Shown here in pieces: positions 49,032-59,250 of a DNA stretch of 64,000 nucleotides (positions are counted from its first letter, which is position 1; every line of letters starts with the position of its first letter). This DNA comes from Oenanthe sinensis. Its lineage: Eukaryota; Streptophyta; Magnoliopsida; Apiales; Apiaceae. A program made the translations under genes and the position numbers. The stretch spans positions 40,271,501 through 40,335,500 of the forward strand of contig CM053813.1 of NCBI GenBank assembly GCA_028671895.1, written 5' to 3'. Under the pieces are notes generated by a model that ran no database searches, was not told where the DNA came from, and was given only the letters and a program-made list of their open reading frames with translations.

Positions 49032-52000
49032 ATGGAGAAGGTAGAGAAACAAATGGGATGCATGTCTGGTTTCCTTCACATTTTTGACCGACACCAGTTG
49101 TTGTCCGCCAAACGCCTACCTGCACCAAATGTAAGATATGCTTAGTTTCCTTTCTATCTTTCATTTACTTATCTTTGTTTTTATAATTATGCACGAGGTA
49201 AACGAGTAACAAGTTTCGTTGCCAGACTAATGTGTTTACATTTTTCGATAATTTGATGACACTTTTCTTTATTTGGCAGGGTGATGACATTTTACTTGAA
49301 ACGGATAAGTTGAACAAGTCTCCGGTAAATTCAAAAGATAAGTTGATTAAATCACCGGCAGGGAATTCTACATTGACAGTAGAAATGTTGCCAAAGTCAC
49401 CGTTTACTCTGCCATTATTTGAGGTGAATGGAGGAGGAAGAAACTCATGCAAGTTCTCGCCGAGACTCTCACTGGACAGTAGAGCTACATTTGATGCAGC
49501 TAAAGGAAGCCTATATCGAAAACAGATGCAAACAAATTCTTCAAATTTATCAGCTAATTGTTGTGATAAATTTGATTGTGGAACGGACAGTGGCAGTCGG
49601 AGATCAACTAGTGTCATTGCGAAATTAATGGGAATCGAACCATTGCCTAATTTAACATCTGAGCCAGTACCTAAGCAAGCTGAGCTCCGACGATCTGCAT
49701 CAGAGTCTAGAGTGTCGCGTGATATCTTTCAATCTCGAATGGTTGAGAATAATCGCAATGACAATGTGAAGGTCAAACAGCAAAATAAGATTGTTAAAAG
49801 TAATGCTATTAGAGAAAATGAGGTGGATCAACCGTGGAGAGGTGGCTCAAACAGACGCCTTAAAACTCCACAGCAACGTAAAAGCTTCTTTAATTCTGCA
49901 GTTATCTTTCCTGAGCCTACACAGAATGTGTCAGTCTACCGAGAGATTGAATGTCGGTTGAAGATGAGAGGAATCAACGAGCCAGCAAAGGATCTCGAAA
50001 CACTGAAGCAAATTCTGGAAGCTATGCAACTCAAAGGACTTCTACATACTAATCCAACACCTGAAATTAGAAATAAGAACATAGTTTACTATCGTTATTC
50101 TTCACATTCTCCTGAAGCTCAATCTCCAATTGTTTTGATGAAGCCTCTGAATCGACGAGTAATTGAAGAATCACCACCGTCAAATATAAGTTCAAACTCC
50201 AGTAATCATCTAGGCATTTCATCGGTGAGTCCAAGGCGTCAACGGCAAAGCATTGATAGAAATGTGAATAGTCCTGTCAGAGCTAGAAATTCAAGTTCTC
50301 CGACTCGAACTGAGAACAATGTGAGGAGTTCAAATTCTAGATCTAATTCACCGGTGAAGACGAAACAGTTAAGTATTGAAACTCAAAGGCGAGGAACTGA
50401 ATCTATCGATTCATGGAGAGTTTCACCTAGAATTTCTCCGAGAAGGAATGGAGCAGATCAATTGGTCAAAAATCGATCTCCGATGAACAGGAGACCAATA
50501 GAAGATGACTTCTCATCGTCCATTTCTGAAAATAGTGTTAGTACACCTTCTCAATCTGATACTGAGGTAATTTAATTAACAATGTTAGTATTTAGTTTTT
50601 TTCGATAGTTAATGTTATTAGTTTTTTTTACTAATCTAATGTTATAATTGATTGATTAGTTGTTTGTTTAGCTAATTATTTGTGGTTTGCTTAGAAATCT
50701 AAAATTAATGAATATAAAGAAGGAAGGAGATTGCTCGATAGATGTGATAAACTGTTGAATAGCATAGCAAAGATGAACGCGGCGGAGTCACAACCAAGCC
50801 CCGTGTCGGTGCTTGATTCGTCGTATTACAAGAATGACTCGTCGCTGTCTCCTTCACCTGCAAAGAAACGACACATTAATTATCCAGGTACAGTAGGTAG
50901 CCACTATCACTATCACATTCAACTCCATTGTTTTCTTGTTAGCTAGATTTTGTTTACTTGTTTTGGTGTTATATGAATCAGTTAAATCTGAATTGACTAT
51001 AATGTACCTTCCAATTTTAGCCTTTTGTTTTCCTAGAGGCTAGTTTTCATCTCTGCTGTCACTTTCACATATAATTGTTTGAAATACTACAAGTTCAGTT
51101 TTGTAATTTATCAGACAAGGATAGGTGGTTGTGTGTAGGATAATAAGATATAAGAGTTTCTGCAGAGTACAATCCAAGAGAGAGTGAAGACTGAAGGATG
51201 AATGAATATACTGGAAAATTATATATAAGATAACTAGTGTAGAATTATGTAGTAGGAACAGCAAAGAATACGAGAGTGACGATGCAGATTTATTACAGGA
51301 GGTTTGCGATGAACATCCATTAGAAGTATGTACGAAACTATGAATCCTTAAATTAGTGGATTGAGTTTTAGTTTAAATTTTTATGAATAGACTGGAACAG
51401 ATTACGACTATTAGGACTATTTTTCAACAAAATAGTACATATTTTCATTGATTCTTATCCATTTACATTCCAATTAAACATGTTGAGCATGAGTAGATTC
51501 ACACATCCATAATGTAATTTTACATACAAAACCAAGAATTACAAATTGATTCCAAACATTTTTTTGCTAATGGAATCTTTTATTAAAATGTCAATAAAAT
51601 CTGCTTCTTTTTAATCTTAACACTTGAAAGTATTTTACTATCATAGACAGTTTTATTTGAAATATCAAAATGAAGGATACCCTGATTATTTTACAGTAAT
51701 GCTAGTTTTACAGCCATATGAGAAATTGTAAATTTGTTATGTTTAGATCAGGAGAACTAGTGAAGTACTTGCAGTTCTTCAATTTACAAACTTGCCTGTA
51801 ATTATAAAATTATTTATATTTTTTCGGTTGTGTTTTGGATGAAGCAGTTGAACTAGAAGAAGACTTGGACTTGGGGAGCCCTGATATCTCATCTGTCCTG
51901 TTAAATTGTGAGGATGAAATCAATGACCCCGATGTCATTTATATTTCCAAGGTCCTTAAAGCTTGGAATTTTACCTCAGAAGAAGCTAATGAGCATATCT

Positions 52001-52437
52001 TTCTACGGCTAGAAAAGCAGTATTATATGATAAACAAGGACACCTCCAAAGTGTCAATGCTCCAAAGAAGACTTCTTTTTGATACTATTGAAGAAATAAT
52101 GGAGGCAAACAAAAAATTGCTGCCATGGAAAGCCTTAACGATTAAAAACTGGAACACTTCAAGGCCATCAGTGCAAAAGATATGGTCTGAATTTCAAAAA
52201 ATTAGGGGGCAACAATCATCTGATGATCTCTTTGAAGTAATTTGTGGAGTGTTGAAGAAGGACCTGGCGGGAGACGCAATCAACGCTTGGGGAGATTGTC
52301 CTTTAGAGAAGTTAGAAGTTGTATTGGATATTGAACGGCTGATTTTTAAAGATTTAGTTGGGGAATCAATCCGAGATCTGGCAGAATCGGCAGCCAAAAG
52401 CATGTACTTGGCTCCTCGTAGAAAGTTAGTGTTCTAA
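49032..52437 (+). CDS. LONGIFOLIA/TRM-like protein (TON1-recruiting-motif family, DUF4378)
   Basis: Exons 49032-49130, 49280-50566, 50695-50887 and 51848-52437 join in frame at GT-AG borders to give about 722 residues. Family features in order: N-terminal QMGCMSGFLHIFDRHQLL (exon 1), TSVIAKLMGIEPLP (~143-156), YREIECRLKMRGI..LKQILEAMQLKGLL, a Ser/Pro/Arg-rich middle, LLDRCDKLLNSIAKMNAAES with SPVSVLDSSYY, and the C-terminal DUF4378 (~560-715) ending RRKLVF. LONGIFOLIA/TRM proteins associate with microtubules and recruit TON1/PP2A complexes, promoting cell and organ elongation. Arabidopsis LNG1 is longer, so this copy may lack an exon: 51262-51330 (YESDDADLLQEVCDEHPLE) looks coding, but its phase does not fit simple splicing. 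Exon 3 ends in phase 1 and the g+tt junction makes a Val codon. Confidence 0.82.
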
Positions 52438-53240
52438 AATTTGAACCAAGGTGGAGACAAATGATGATAGGCTGCTATAAACTTTCGTGCCGTTCTATTT
52501 TTCTCTGTTTCTGTTTTTATTACCTAAGTAGTTTTTAAATCTTCTTTACCATTCTAGCAAGTTTTTTTTGTTGTTGATGGAATTAGTTTGCTTTTTAACA
52601 TACCGTGCAAGTATTAATTAAACTCTTCATCCTCCTACCCCTGCTGTAGGTGGTTTTAAATCAAGTGAGTAAACTTGTTTGACATTGCTCTCCTTCAATG
52701 CTTTGTTCCAGGTGTTTGAGCTCGTCGTGGAGATTTGATATTGTTTCTACGTCTTAAACCTACTCTATACATATCTTCCCTTCATTAACATTTGGTTGGG
52801 ATTAGAGCTCTCGTGGACATGTCAGAGAGCTTAGAGATATATATTTATTTTATGAGTCCATTGGACATCATGAGTTGTGCTGTTGTGGTAGTTCTCTTAG
52901 GTAACAACAGGCACAAGCAACTTGGTTCGTGTCGAGTCTACTTGAACCTCATCTCAATCCCATAAACATATCTTCCATTCATACCACTATCCTACACTTG
53001 TGAGTTGTATGCTACCCACATATGTGTGATGAATGTGAATTCAGACAAAACACTATTTATTCTAATTAGAAAAAAAAAACATTTTAAAACCAAATTCAAT
53101 TCAGTTCAGCGGGCTCACTGCTTAGTAACACAGTTTTTAATTTCGGGTTCTGATTATCTAACTCTGTATGGTAATATTAATCAGCCTGTAATAACTGAAG
53201 TAATCTACGTAACACTCTTTTAAACTTGAGAAATGTAATT
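52438..53240. other. Spacer between convergent genes
   Basis: 3' flanks of the TRM-like gene (plus) and the phytocyanin gene (minus). The block 52600-53000 is less AT-rich but holds no supported ORF. Confidence 0.4.
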
Positions 53241-53850
53241 CTAAAGAGCAATGACAAAGAATATAGCTAGTGTGACCGCCATGATTGATTGGAGGGAAGC
53301 AAGGACAATCCCGTTTGCTGATCCTGTGGCAGGTAAATCTTGACTAGGGGCGCCAAAGCTTTGTGAAGGAGCAAAGCTTGGAGACATTGCCATAGGGTTC
53401 ACAACAATGAACAATTTTTGGCCCCCAGCAACACAATGTTGACCTACCCCACAAATGTACCACTTTCTTCCTGGAGTCGCAAGCACAATCGTGTCATGTC
53501 CAGAAGTTAAAGCTTCGGATAAAGCAGGTTTGATGCAACTCTGGAAGCCAGTTCCATTAACTTTGAACACATTATGAACACCGACTGGATAGCTAAATAC
53601 TGCACACATGATTGCAATAAAACAAATTAGTACATTAGCACATAACGCTTCATATTACTTTTCTGCTTCTAAAATAAGAGTTCATTAACTTACTAAGCTT
53701 GTCTCCGACATAAAATTCCTTGTCCTGTGCCCATGTTTGATAATCGAAATTTATAGTCCAACCACTGTTATCTCCCACTATAAAATCCTTGGCGGAAATG
53801 AGTGCTGGAAAAGCAATGGCTAAAAGGATAAGGATATGCTTCGAGGCCAT
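53241..53850 (-). CDS. Phytocyanin (stellacyanin/uclacyanin-like blue copper protein), GPI-anchor type
   Basis: Exon 1 53850-53694 and exon 2 53599-53241 (minus strand) join at GT-AG with a split codon, giving 171 residues. Layout: signal peptide 1-20 (MASKHILILLAIAFPALISA), plastocyanin-like domain ~21-120, short Pro/Ser-rich linker, and a hydrophobic tail 149-171 that fits a GPI-anchor signal. Type-1 copper ligands appear kept: His61 (VGVHNVF), Cys102 and His107 (ICGVGQHC), and Gln113 as candidate axial ligand, spaced one residue further than in stellacyanin. Cys74 and Cys108 would form the conserved disulfide. Such proteins sit on the outer plasma membrane or cell wall. An upstream in-frame ATG at 53907 lies only ~6 bp past the TATA box, so 53850 is the likely start. 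Confidence 0.85.
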
Positions 53851-53912
53851 TGCAATGTATATGAAACAAGTATATGAGTTTGGGTGTGTTTGAGAGAGAT
53901 GATGCATTCTTC

Positions 53913-53920
53913 TTTATATA
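53913..53920 (-). promoter_or_regulatory. TATA box of the phytocyanin gene
   Basis: TATATAAA on the minus strand, 63-70 bp upstream of the chosen ATG (53850). It argues against the in-frame ATG at 53907. Confidence 0.65.
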
Positions 53921-54814
53921 GGTTTCAGTTTCTTGCATTGATTTCTTATTTCAAGTTTAAGTCAAAGTATAAAACAAAAGACTGCACAAAATCTTGATAA
54001 CCGGCTTTGGCCGTTTGTATTAGTAGTAAGTTAGATTTAACTTGTTTTCGGTTTTAAAAATATCGATTTTACTTAAGCCGTGCTTTTGTAGTTTTATACG
54101 GGATGGTTCTGAAGACTTGGTATGTGGTTTGCACTTCATTTTTTCTTCAGGATCCTTTCTGCTCCATTCGGCTTATTACTAGGATTCCCACAATAATCAT
54201 GTTTACATATATCATATATGGTAGATTAACAATTTTCATAACTTAAAGCATCAGAAATAGAATGATAGACGTCGCGTTCATGAATCGTGCGAATTTGATA
54301 TCATGTTACATACTTTCAAAAAACTTAAAATGCAAGTGTCAGAAGCTCTGATACTAATGAAATATATTTTTTTAATCGATTAGAGTTCTAGTATTTCTTT
54401 TTTCATAAATTAAAATATTAGTAAAAGATGAGAATGCAAATTATATATTTACAAAACACTAAATGGCGCTAAAGCCCAATTTTACAATTTAAAAAAAAAC
54501 TAATATTTTTATTTTTTAGAATAAAATAATCTAACTTTCTAAATTTAATAGTAAGTGTTAGCTCTGGCAAGATCTTGGATTTCAATGTTCCAAATACATA
54601 GTAAACATGATTTTTTTATTTTACCAGAAAACAATTTTTAGAAAAGATTTCCATTTCATATTTTAAACAGAAAAAATAAATAAACGAGAAAAGGTCTGAT
54701 GATTATAAACTAAATGGGCCAAAAGAGCATAACTGAAATAAATGACCCTTCATAACACTTTAAAACGTTATTTATTCATAGCACTTTAAAACGTTATTTA
54801 ATGCAGCGTTTGAT
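53921..54814. other. Intergenic spacer
   Basis: AT-rich, no gene. A 19-bp direct repeat CACTTTAAAACGTTATTTA occurs at about 54757 and 54782. Confidence 0.4.
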
Positions 54815-54915
54815 GTTATATTTATCATGCTAGCTCAGTTAGTTGAGATGGGTACATGAAATCATTCTTTATAGGAAGTCCAGGTTCCACTCTTTACACC
54901 CGTGTTTTTCAAATT
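54815..54915 (+). mobile_element. Possible tRNA-derived SINE head
   Basis: TAGCTCAGTTAG (54831-54842) matches a Pol III A box and GGTTCCACTC (54883-54892) a slightly altered B box, about 40 bp apart as in tRNAs and SINEs. The sequence does not fold into a full tRNA cloverleaf that I can see, so a SINE relic is more likely than a tRNA gene. A 3' tail could not be defined. Confidence 0.42.
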
Positions 54916-55360
54916 AAACTTGGTAAATCAAAGCGTTCAATATCCTCATGTGGAACAAATACATGTCTAAAGAGTCTAAAACTTGTGTTTCCAATATTCT
55001 TTTATTTTCTTTTTAATTTTTTTTCTTGATTATAATATTAAATTAATTTAAATGAAAATTAAAATTACGTTTTTTACAAAACGTGACATTATGTTGCGTT
55101 TTAATTTTTCAAAAAAAAAGTATAAATGCAACACGATATTGTGTTTTCACGAAAACACAACTTAAGTCACGTTTTGGGATGACATTTTGAGTCATTACTG
55201 TCATTTTGAACATTTATTATTAAAATAATGACATATAGGATCAACCTAAATAAACACTAAACAGTAAATGAGGACAACTTTAATATTCAAAACCCAAATT
55301 CGGGTCAACACAATGGAGGGTATTTTGGTCAATAAGAAGATTTCGAAAATCCAAAAAACA
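54916..55360. other. Spacer upstream of H2A.Z
   Basis: Contains several ACGTTTT/AAAACGT inverted words (55068-55175) that may be a decayed foldback. No gene. Confidence 0.35.
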
Positions 55361-55392
55361 ATTTGCCCGCGCAAATTAACCCGCCATTTCGA
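55361..55392 (+). promoter_or_regulatory. E2F-like sites in the H2A.Z promoter
   Basis: ATTTGCCCGCGCAAAT (55361-55376) is a near-palindrome holding TTTGCCCG and, in reverse, TTTGCGCG. CCCGCCATTT follows at 55380. These match the E2F consensus (TTTSSCGS) found in S-phase genes and lie about 100-130 bp before the ATG. Confidence 0.5.
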
Positions 55393-55490
55393 GACACAAA
55401 AATTTAAAATAGTTTAGGACATTAAAAAGACAAAAACCTACATTCAGATCCAAACCACAATTCACTTTTGTCTCTCAACAAATTTATCAG

Positions 55491-56721
55491 ATGGCTGGAA
55501 AAGGCGGTAAGGGTCTGGTGGCGGGGAAAACGACACACGCCGCGGCTGCTAACAAGGAGAAAGATACCAGCAGGAGGCCTATTTCCCGGTCTTCTCGTGC
55601 CGGTCTTCAGGTATATATATATCTATTCAATTTTAATTTCTTGTGATTTTGCGGAGAAATTAAAATTTTAAATGGAATTGTTTTAAATGCGTGCCTCAAT
55701 TGTTAGTACTATATTTTTTGAAGTTGGTAAGTTTATGCTATGTTAAAGTGAGTTTAAATCTGTTTCAAGTGTTCAGATGTTTTATTGTATACCCGTATTA
55801 AACATATTACGTGTGTGTTTTATCGAGTCCAGTGGAGGCATGTGTGCGTGAGTATCTAATTTTGTAATTGACCATAACTAACAAAACAAAAAAAGAGGGG
55901 CTGGTAACGGTCATGCTTAGTTCCTGTCTTCCTGATGTATATGATCATCGGAAACTATTGTTTTATCACTTGACTACTGTAGTAGTGCCTGGCCTTTTGT
56001 ATTTAAAGAACCAAACCTCATGTATCCGGTATAAGCGGGTTTGAGGACTGGGATGCAGACCTATTCCTTGGAGTATAGATGTTCTATACTTGTTTTCATT
56101 ATATCCGGACTGGAGAGAAAATCTTAGAATTTGAGAACAATGTTGAAAATTTGGAAAGTCTTGGAACACTTTTAATTTATTTATTTTAAAGATTATCAAA
56201 AAGTTCTAAATAATTTAAGAAGATGCGAAGTTATCAAAATGCAAAAGACAGTGTAAACAGTTTGATGGGCATTTGTAGTCTGAAAATTTAGTTTGTAGTT
56301 TCATTGGTCTATAGAAACATGTTCATGTTACCGTCTACCTTTTTTACTTTCTTACACCTGTGGATAAACTAAATATTTGCTATTATTTGAGAGTGGGATT
56401 AAATAGTTTGTTGCTTGAGTTTAGTTTCCAGTGGGTCGTATTCACCGTCATCTCAAAACAAGAGCTTCTGCACATGGGCGTGTTGGTGCAACTGCTGCTG
56501 TGTACTCGGCTGCAATTCTTGAGTACCTTACAGCAGAGGTTCTTGAGCTAGCTGGAAATGCAAGCAAAGATCTGAAAGTGAAGAGGATTACACCAAGGCA
56601 TCTGCAACTAGCCATTCGTGGAGATGAAGAGCTTGACACACTCATCAAAGGTACCATTGCTGGTGGAGGTGTGATCCCTCATATTCACAAGTCTCTCATT
56701 AACAAAACCACAAAAGAATAG
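55491..56721 (+). CDS. H2A.Z: Histone variant H2A.Z
   Basis: Exons 55491-55610 (40 codons) and 56425-56721 join in phase 0 across an 814-bp intron to give 138 residues. Features: basic N-tail with MAGKGGKG, histone fold with RAGLQ|FPVGRIHRHLK and AVYSAAILEYLTAEVLELAG, docking segment RHLQLAIRGDEELDTLI, and the H2A.Z-diagnostic tail IAGGGVIPHIHKSLINK instead of the SPKK or SQ tails of other plant H2As. H2A.Z replaces H2A in nucleosomes around transcription starts and is deposited by the SWR1 complex; in plants it contributes to temperature-dependent expression. The frame is intact and the start context is clear. E2F-like sites lie just upstream. Its presence within 20 kb of HSFA2 is most likely coincidence. 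Confidence 0.95.
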
Positions 56722-57681
56722 GTCATTTGTTCTTTAAGCTGAATAAGTGTCGAACTCATGAACAGTGTTTTACCGCAATTGTTTTGCTTTTAATGACTTC
56801 TGCAAGGTATTTGTTATCTTTGTAAAAGATTGTTGTAGTGTATCTTTAGTAATTTTTTTAATGAACTTGTGTTTTTGCTCAACTTTTATTCTGGTGGAGG
56901 TCAAATTCATAAAGGTGCTTCCTAGTGCTTTAGAACACAAAACACTTGGTCAGAAAAATTAAAATCTAATCTATTGTATATCTACCAAGTTATTCTCCAA
57001 ATACGCCAAATATAATGAATTCTACAGAAAGAACCAATTCCTCTTGCAAGCACCGAATATGCTTCACCAGCTCATCATTGGAAATCACTGTTCCTTTGGC
57101 TTTATGACCAACTTGGGATGGTTTTAAAGGGTTGTTTCTTTTGCTTAATTTTTACAAAGACACTGTTATTATTTAACTTATCTAACAAAAATAATAATTG
57201 CTATTTGATACAAGCAACAATAAGCAACCAGCTACATAGGGGCGGCCTTGAAGTATACCAGCTTAGTCAAAATTTGTTTTCAGGGTCCTAACGTATATAT
57301 ATGCTGTATATTTCATATATTTATATATAAGACTCGGAAAATTTGGGGCCCTCCTCCCTAGATGTGAGTCTTGTTCGACTATAACGAGCACCACCCCTGC
57401 AACTACAATACGTCAATGCCCCCCCCCCCCCCCCAAACACACACTACAGAACAAGATGGTTGGTTCAAGTTGCAATTTATGTGTATTTGCAATGTCTTTT
57501 TAGGAAGAAAGGAAGATGAAAATTAAGATAAAAAAAAAAGGTAGTATAAATGTGGTAATTTCCTATATAACTGTGTCATATGATGATAATAGAATACTTG
57601 GGAAAACATTGCTGACAAGAAAGATATTCTATACATACAATTTGTATGACTTAATACTAGCTAGTTACCACTAAAAGTCTT
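56722..57681. other. Spacer between H2A.Z and the LysM gene
   Basis: H2A.Z 3'UTR, then unassigned sequence with a C homopolymer of about 15-16 bases at 57419-57434. I searched the minus strand here for transmembrane or kinase exons of the LysM gene and saw none. Confidence 0.5.
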
Positions 57682-58404
57682 TTAGTCTTGTGTTGCACGA
57701 GTTCCATTTTTTACCATGGGCACGAACAACACCCAGCCAGCTTCTATATATGTTGAATTCTGAGCCAAATTTGTGTTCAGGCTCTGAATCTCACTCACTT
57801 GGGCGGATAAGTTGTCCCCAATTTTCGATAATGTATCGAGCTGCTGGACTGTATAAGTTACAACAACTTCCGAATCATTTTGTATGCACCCACAAAGAAG
57901 ATGGATAGGAATTTCTGCACCTGGAACAAAAGATCGTTCTTCTCCTCCGACTGGCCAAACTTGGCCGCTATAGAACAGATCTGATACATCCACAAATGAA
58001 TCATTAACCTTCACTGTATAGACTGTATCATAGAAATATGCAATAGTGCCATTGACATTTTTGCAAGAACAAGGTACTGACACTAGGTAATCTTGTTTGT
58101 TTCCATTTGTGATGTTCTTGATATCGGATGCATTTACGGAGTAATAAACAGCAATCTGTTCTATCTGGAGATCATTTCTCTGGTAGAGCATGGAATTGCA
58201 TGTCTTGCTTTGGTTTATTGAGCAAGTTAAGGGGTTCATGGCAGCCAACTGACCATTGACAGTAGAAGCTGCAAATTTCATGCACTGTGGTGAAGGGACA
58301 ATCAAGACAAGTGCAAATAAAATCCAAGAAGCCATATATGTTGGCATGAGGTTCCTCATGTGAAAGATGGTAAGAAAAAGAAAACAAAGATGTTGCAAGT
58401 ACAA
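57682..58404 (-). CDS. LysM-domain ectodomain protein, apparently a truncated LysM receptor-like kinase
   Basis: The 240-codon frame opens with a signal peptide (starts at 58404, or at 58335 with MASWILFALVLIVP) followed by an extracellular part with the CxC pairs of LysM receptors (TCSINQSKTC, VPCSC, LLCGC) and LysM repeats: LQIEQIAVYYSVNASDIKNI, YFYDTVYTVKVNDSF, YTVQQLDTLSKIGDNLSAQ, GWVLFVPM. Plant LysM receptors bind chitin, Nod factor or peptidoglycan at the cell surface. After VPM the frame runs only nine more codons (VKNGTRATQD) and stops. CATG|GTAAAA at this point is a plausible splice donor, so these codons may be intron. No transmembrane or kinase exon is found at lower coordinates. 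It is either a secreted ectodomain or the broken 5' part of a receptor. LYK3-like affinity is only an impression. Confidence 0.72.
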   Translation of the reverse strand: MYLQHLCFLFLTIFHMRNLMPTYMASWILFALVLIVPSPQCMKFAASTVNGQLAAMNPLTCSINQSKTCNSMLYQRNDLQIEQIAVYYSVNASDIKNITNGNKQDYLVSVPCSCKNVNGTIAYFYDTVYTVKVNDSFVDVSDLFYSGQVWPVGGEERSFVPGAEIPIHLLCGCIQNDSEVVVTYTVQQLDTLSKIGDNLSAQVSEIQSLNTNLAQNSTYIEAGWVLFVPMVKNGTRATQD

Positions 58405-58421
58405 TTCCCTCTTGTCATTTG

Positions 58422-58554
58422 TGTGTGTAATAAATACTACTATCGATTCTTGCTATCAACGATGAAATTGTATAGTAGTATAATTTCTGTGTGTAATAAA
58501 TACTACTATCTGATTCTTGCTATCAACGATGAAATTGTATAGTAGTATAATTTA
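58422..58554. repeat. 66-bp tandem duplication at the LysM gene 5' end
   Basis: Two head-to-tail units (58422-58487, 58488-58554) differ by one or two bases. Shared words: TGTGTGTAATAAATACTACT and CTTGCTATCAACGATGAAAT. They lie 18-150 bp upstream of the first ATG of the minus-strand LysM frame, so in its promoter or 5'UTR. Confidence 0.85.
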
Positions 58555-58679
58555 GGACCCAAAATACACAATTTGCAGAATATTTGTTGCCTTGGTATTA
58601 CTGATGGTTCTAGATTTGATCTTAATGAGGTTAAAACATTGGCTCTTAAGACCTATACATTTTTTGGTTTGACTAATGT

Positions 58680-59250
58680 GTTTCAGCATCATGGCGGATA
58701 ACTAGTATTTAGATTTCAGAATGCTTCTTGTGTAGTTAGAGCTCGATCTGAAGTATAGTTCCTTGAAATAAATGGATTTATTCTATTTGAAGTCGTGTCT
58801 TAAGTCCTTACCTGCTTCCAATCCTATTGAAATGGTCACTATCTGGGTGAAGTTTACAAATGCATTGTTCCTCTAAGGGTTTCTGCTATATTAGTTTTGT
58901 CAGGGGACAACGAGTTGCCTTATCTAGGCTTACTTATGAAGTTGCTGTTAAAGCAGAGTCTATTAAGGAGGCCCTGGTTCTCATGGAAATAAGTGTTATG
59001 AATCCTAAGCATAAATTTCTTATGGTTGGTCTGCACGGTCATTCTGACGAGTACATGGCCAGAATTGAAATGGGGTATTAGAAGTTTCTACAATGTTCTC
59101 TGTATTTATCTTCAAGCATACTGTCTGTTCCTGTGAGCATCTTCAGAAAATGGTTCCTATGGTGGGTAGTCGCTTGATTGAAGGCTCCATCTTTATGAAA
59201 GGAGATCAGACAAAACCACAGTGCCTATAGATCGAGATGAACCCTCTGTT
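58680..59250 (+). pseudogene. Relic of a retroelement ORF1-like (DUF4283-type) sequence
   Basis: With several frame changes the plus strand gives VFRFQNASCVVRARS, WFLEINGFILF, IEMVTIWVKF and PLRVSAILV, which resembles the DUF4283 region (xFRFxx...WxFxxxxxLxLxxW...IPVWVKLxxVPL...) of plant LINE ORF1 or related gag-like proteins. Many stops are present. The rest to about 59560 has weak coding character and may be the same element. It is probably unrelated to the LINE at 40 kb, which lacks this part. Confidence 0.45.

Noticed and set aside
53851..53907. Longer phytocyanin start (MHHLSQTHP...)
   Set aside because: The ATG is about 6 bp downstream of the TATA box and so unlikely to be transcribed; the later Met starts a proper signal peptide.
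54831..54900. A tRNA gene
   Set aside because: Only A- and B-box-like words are present; no acceptor stem or anticodon arm could be drawn.
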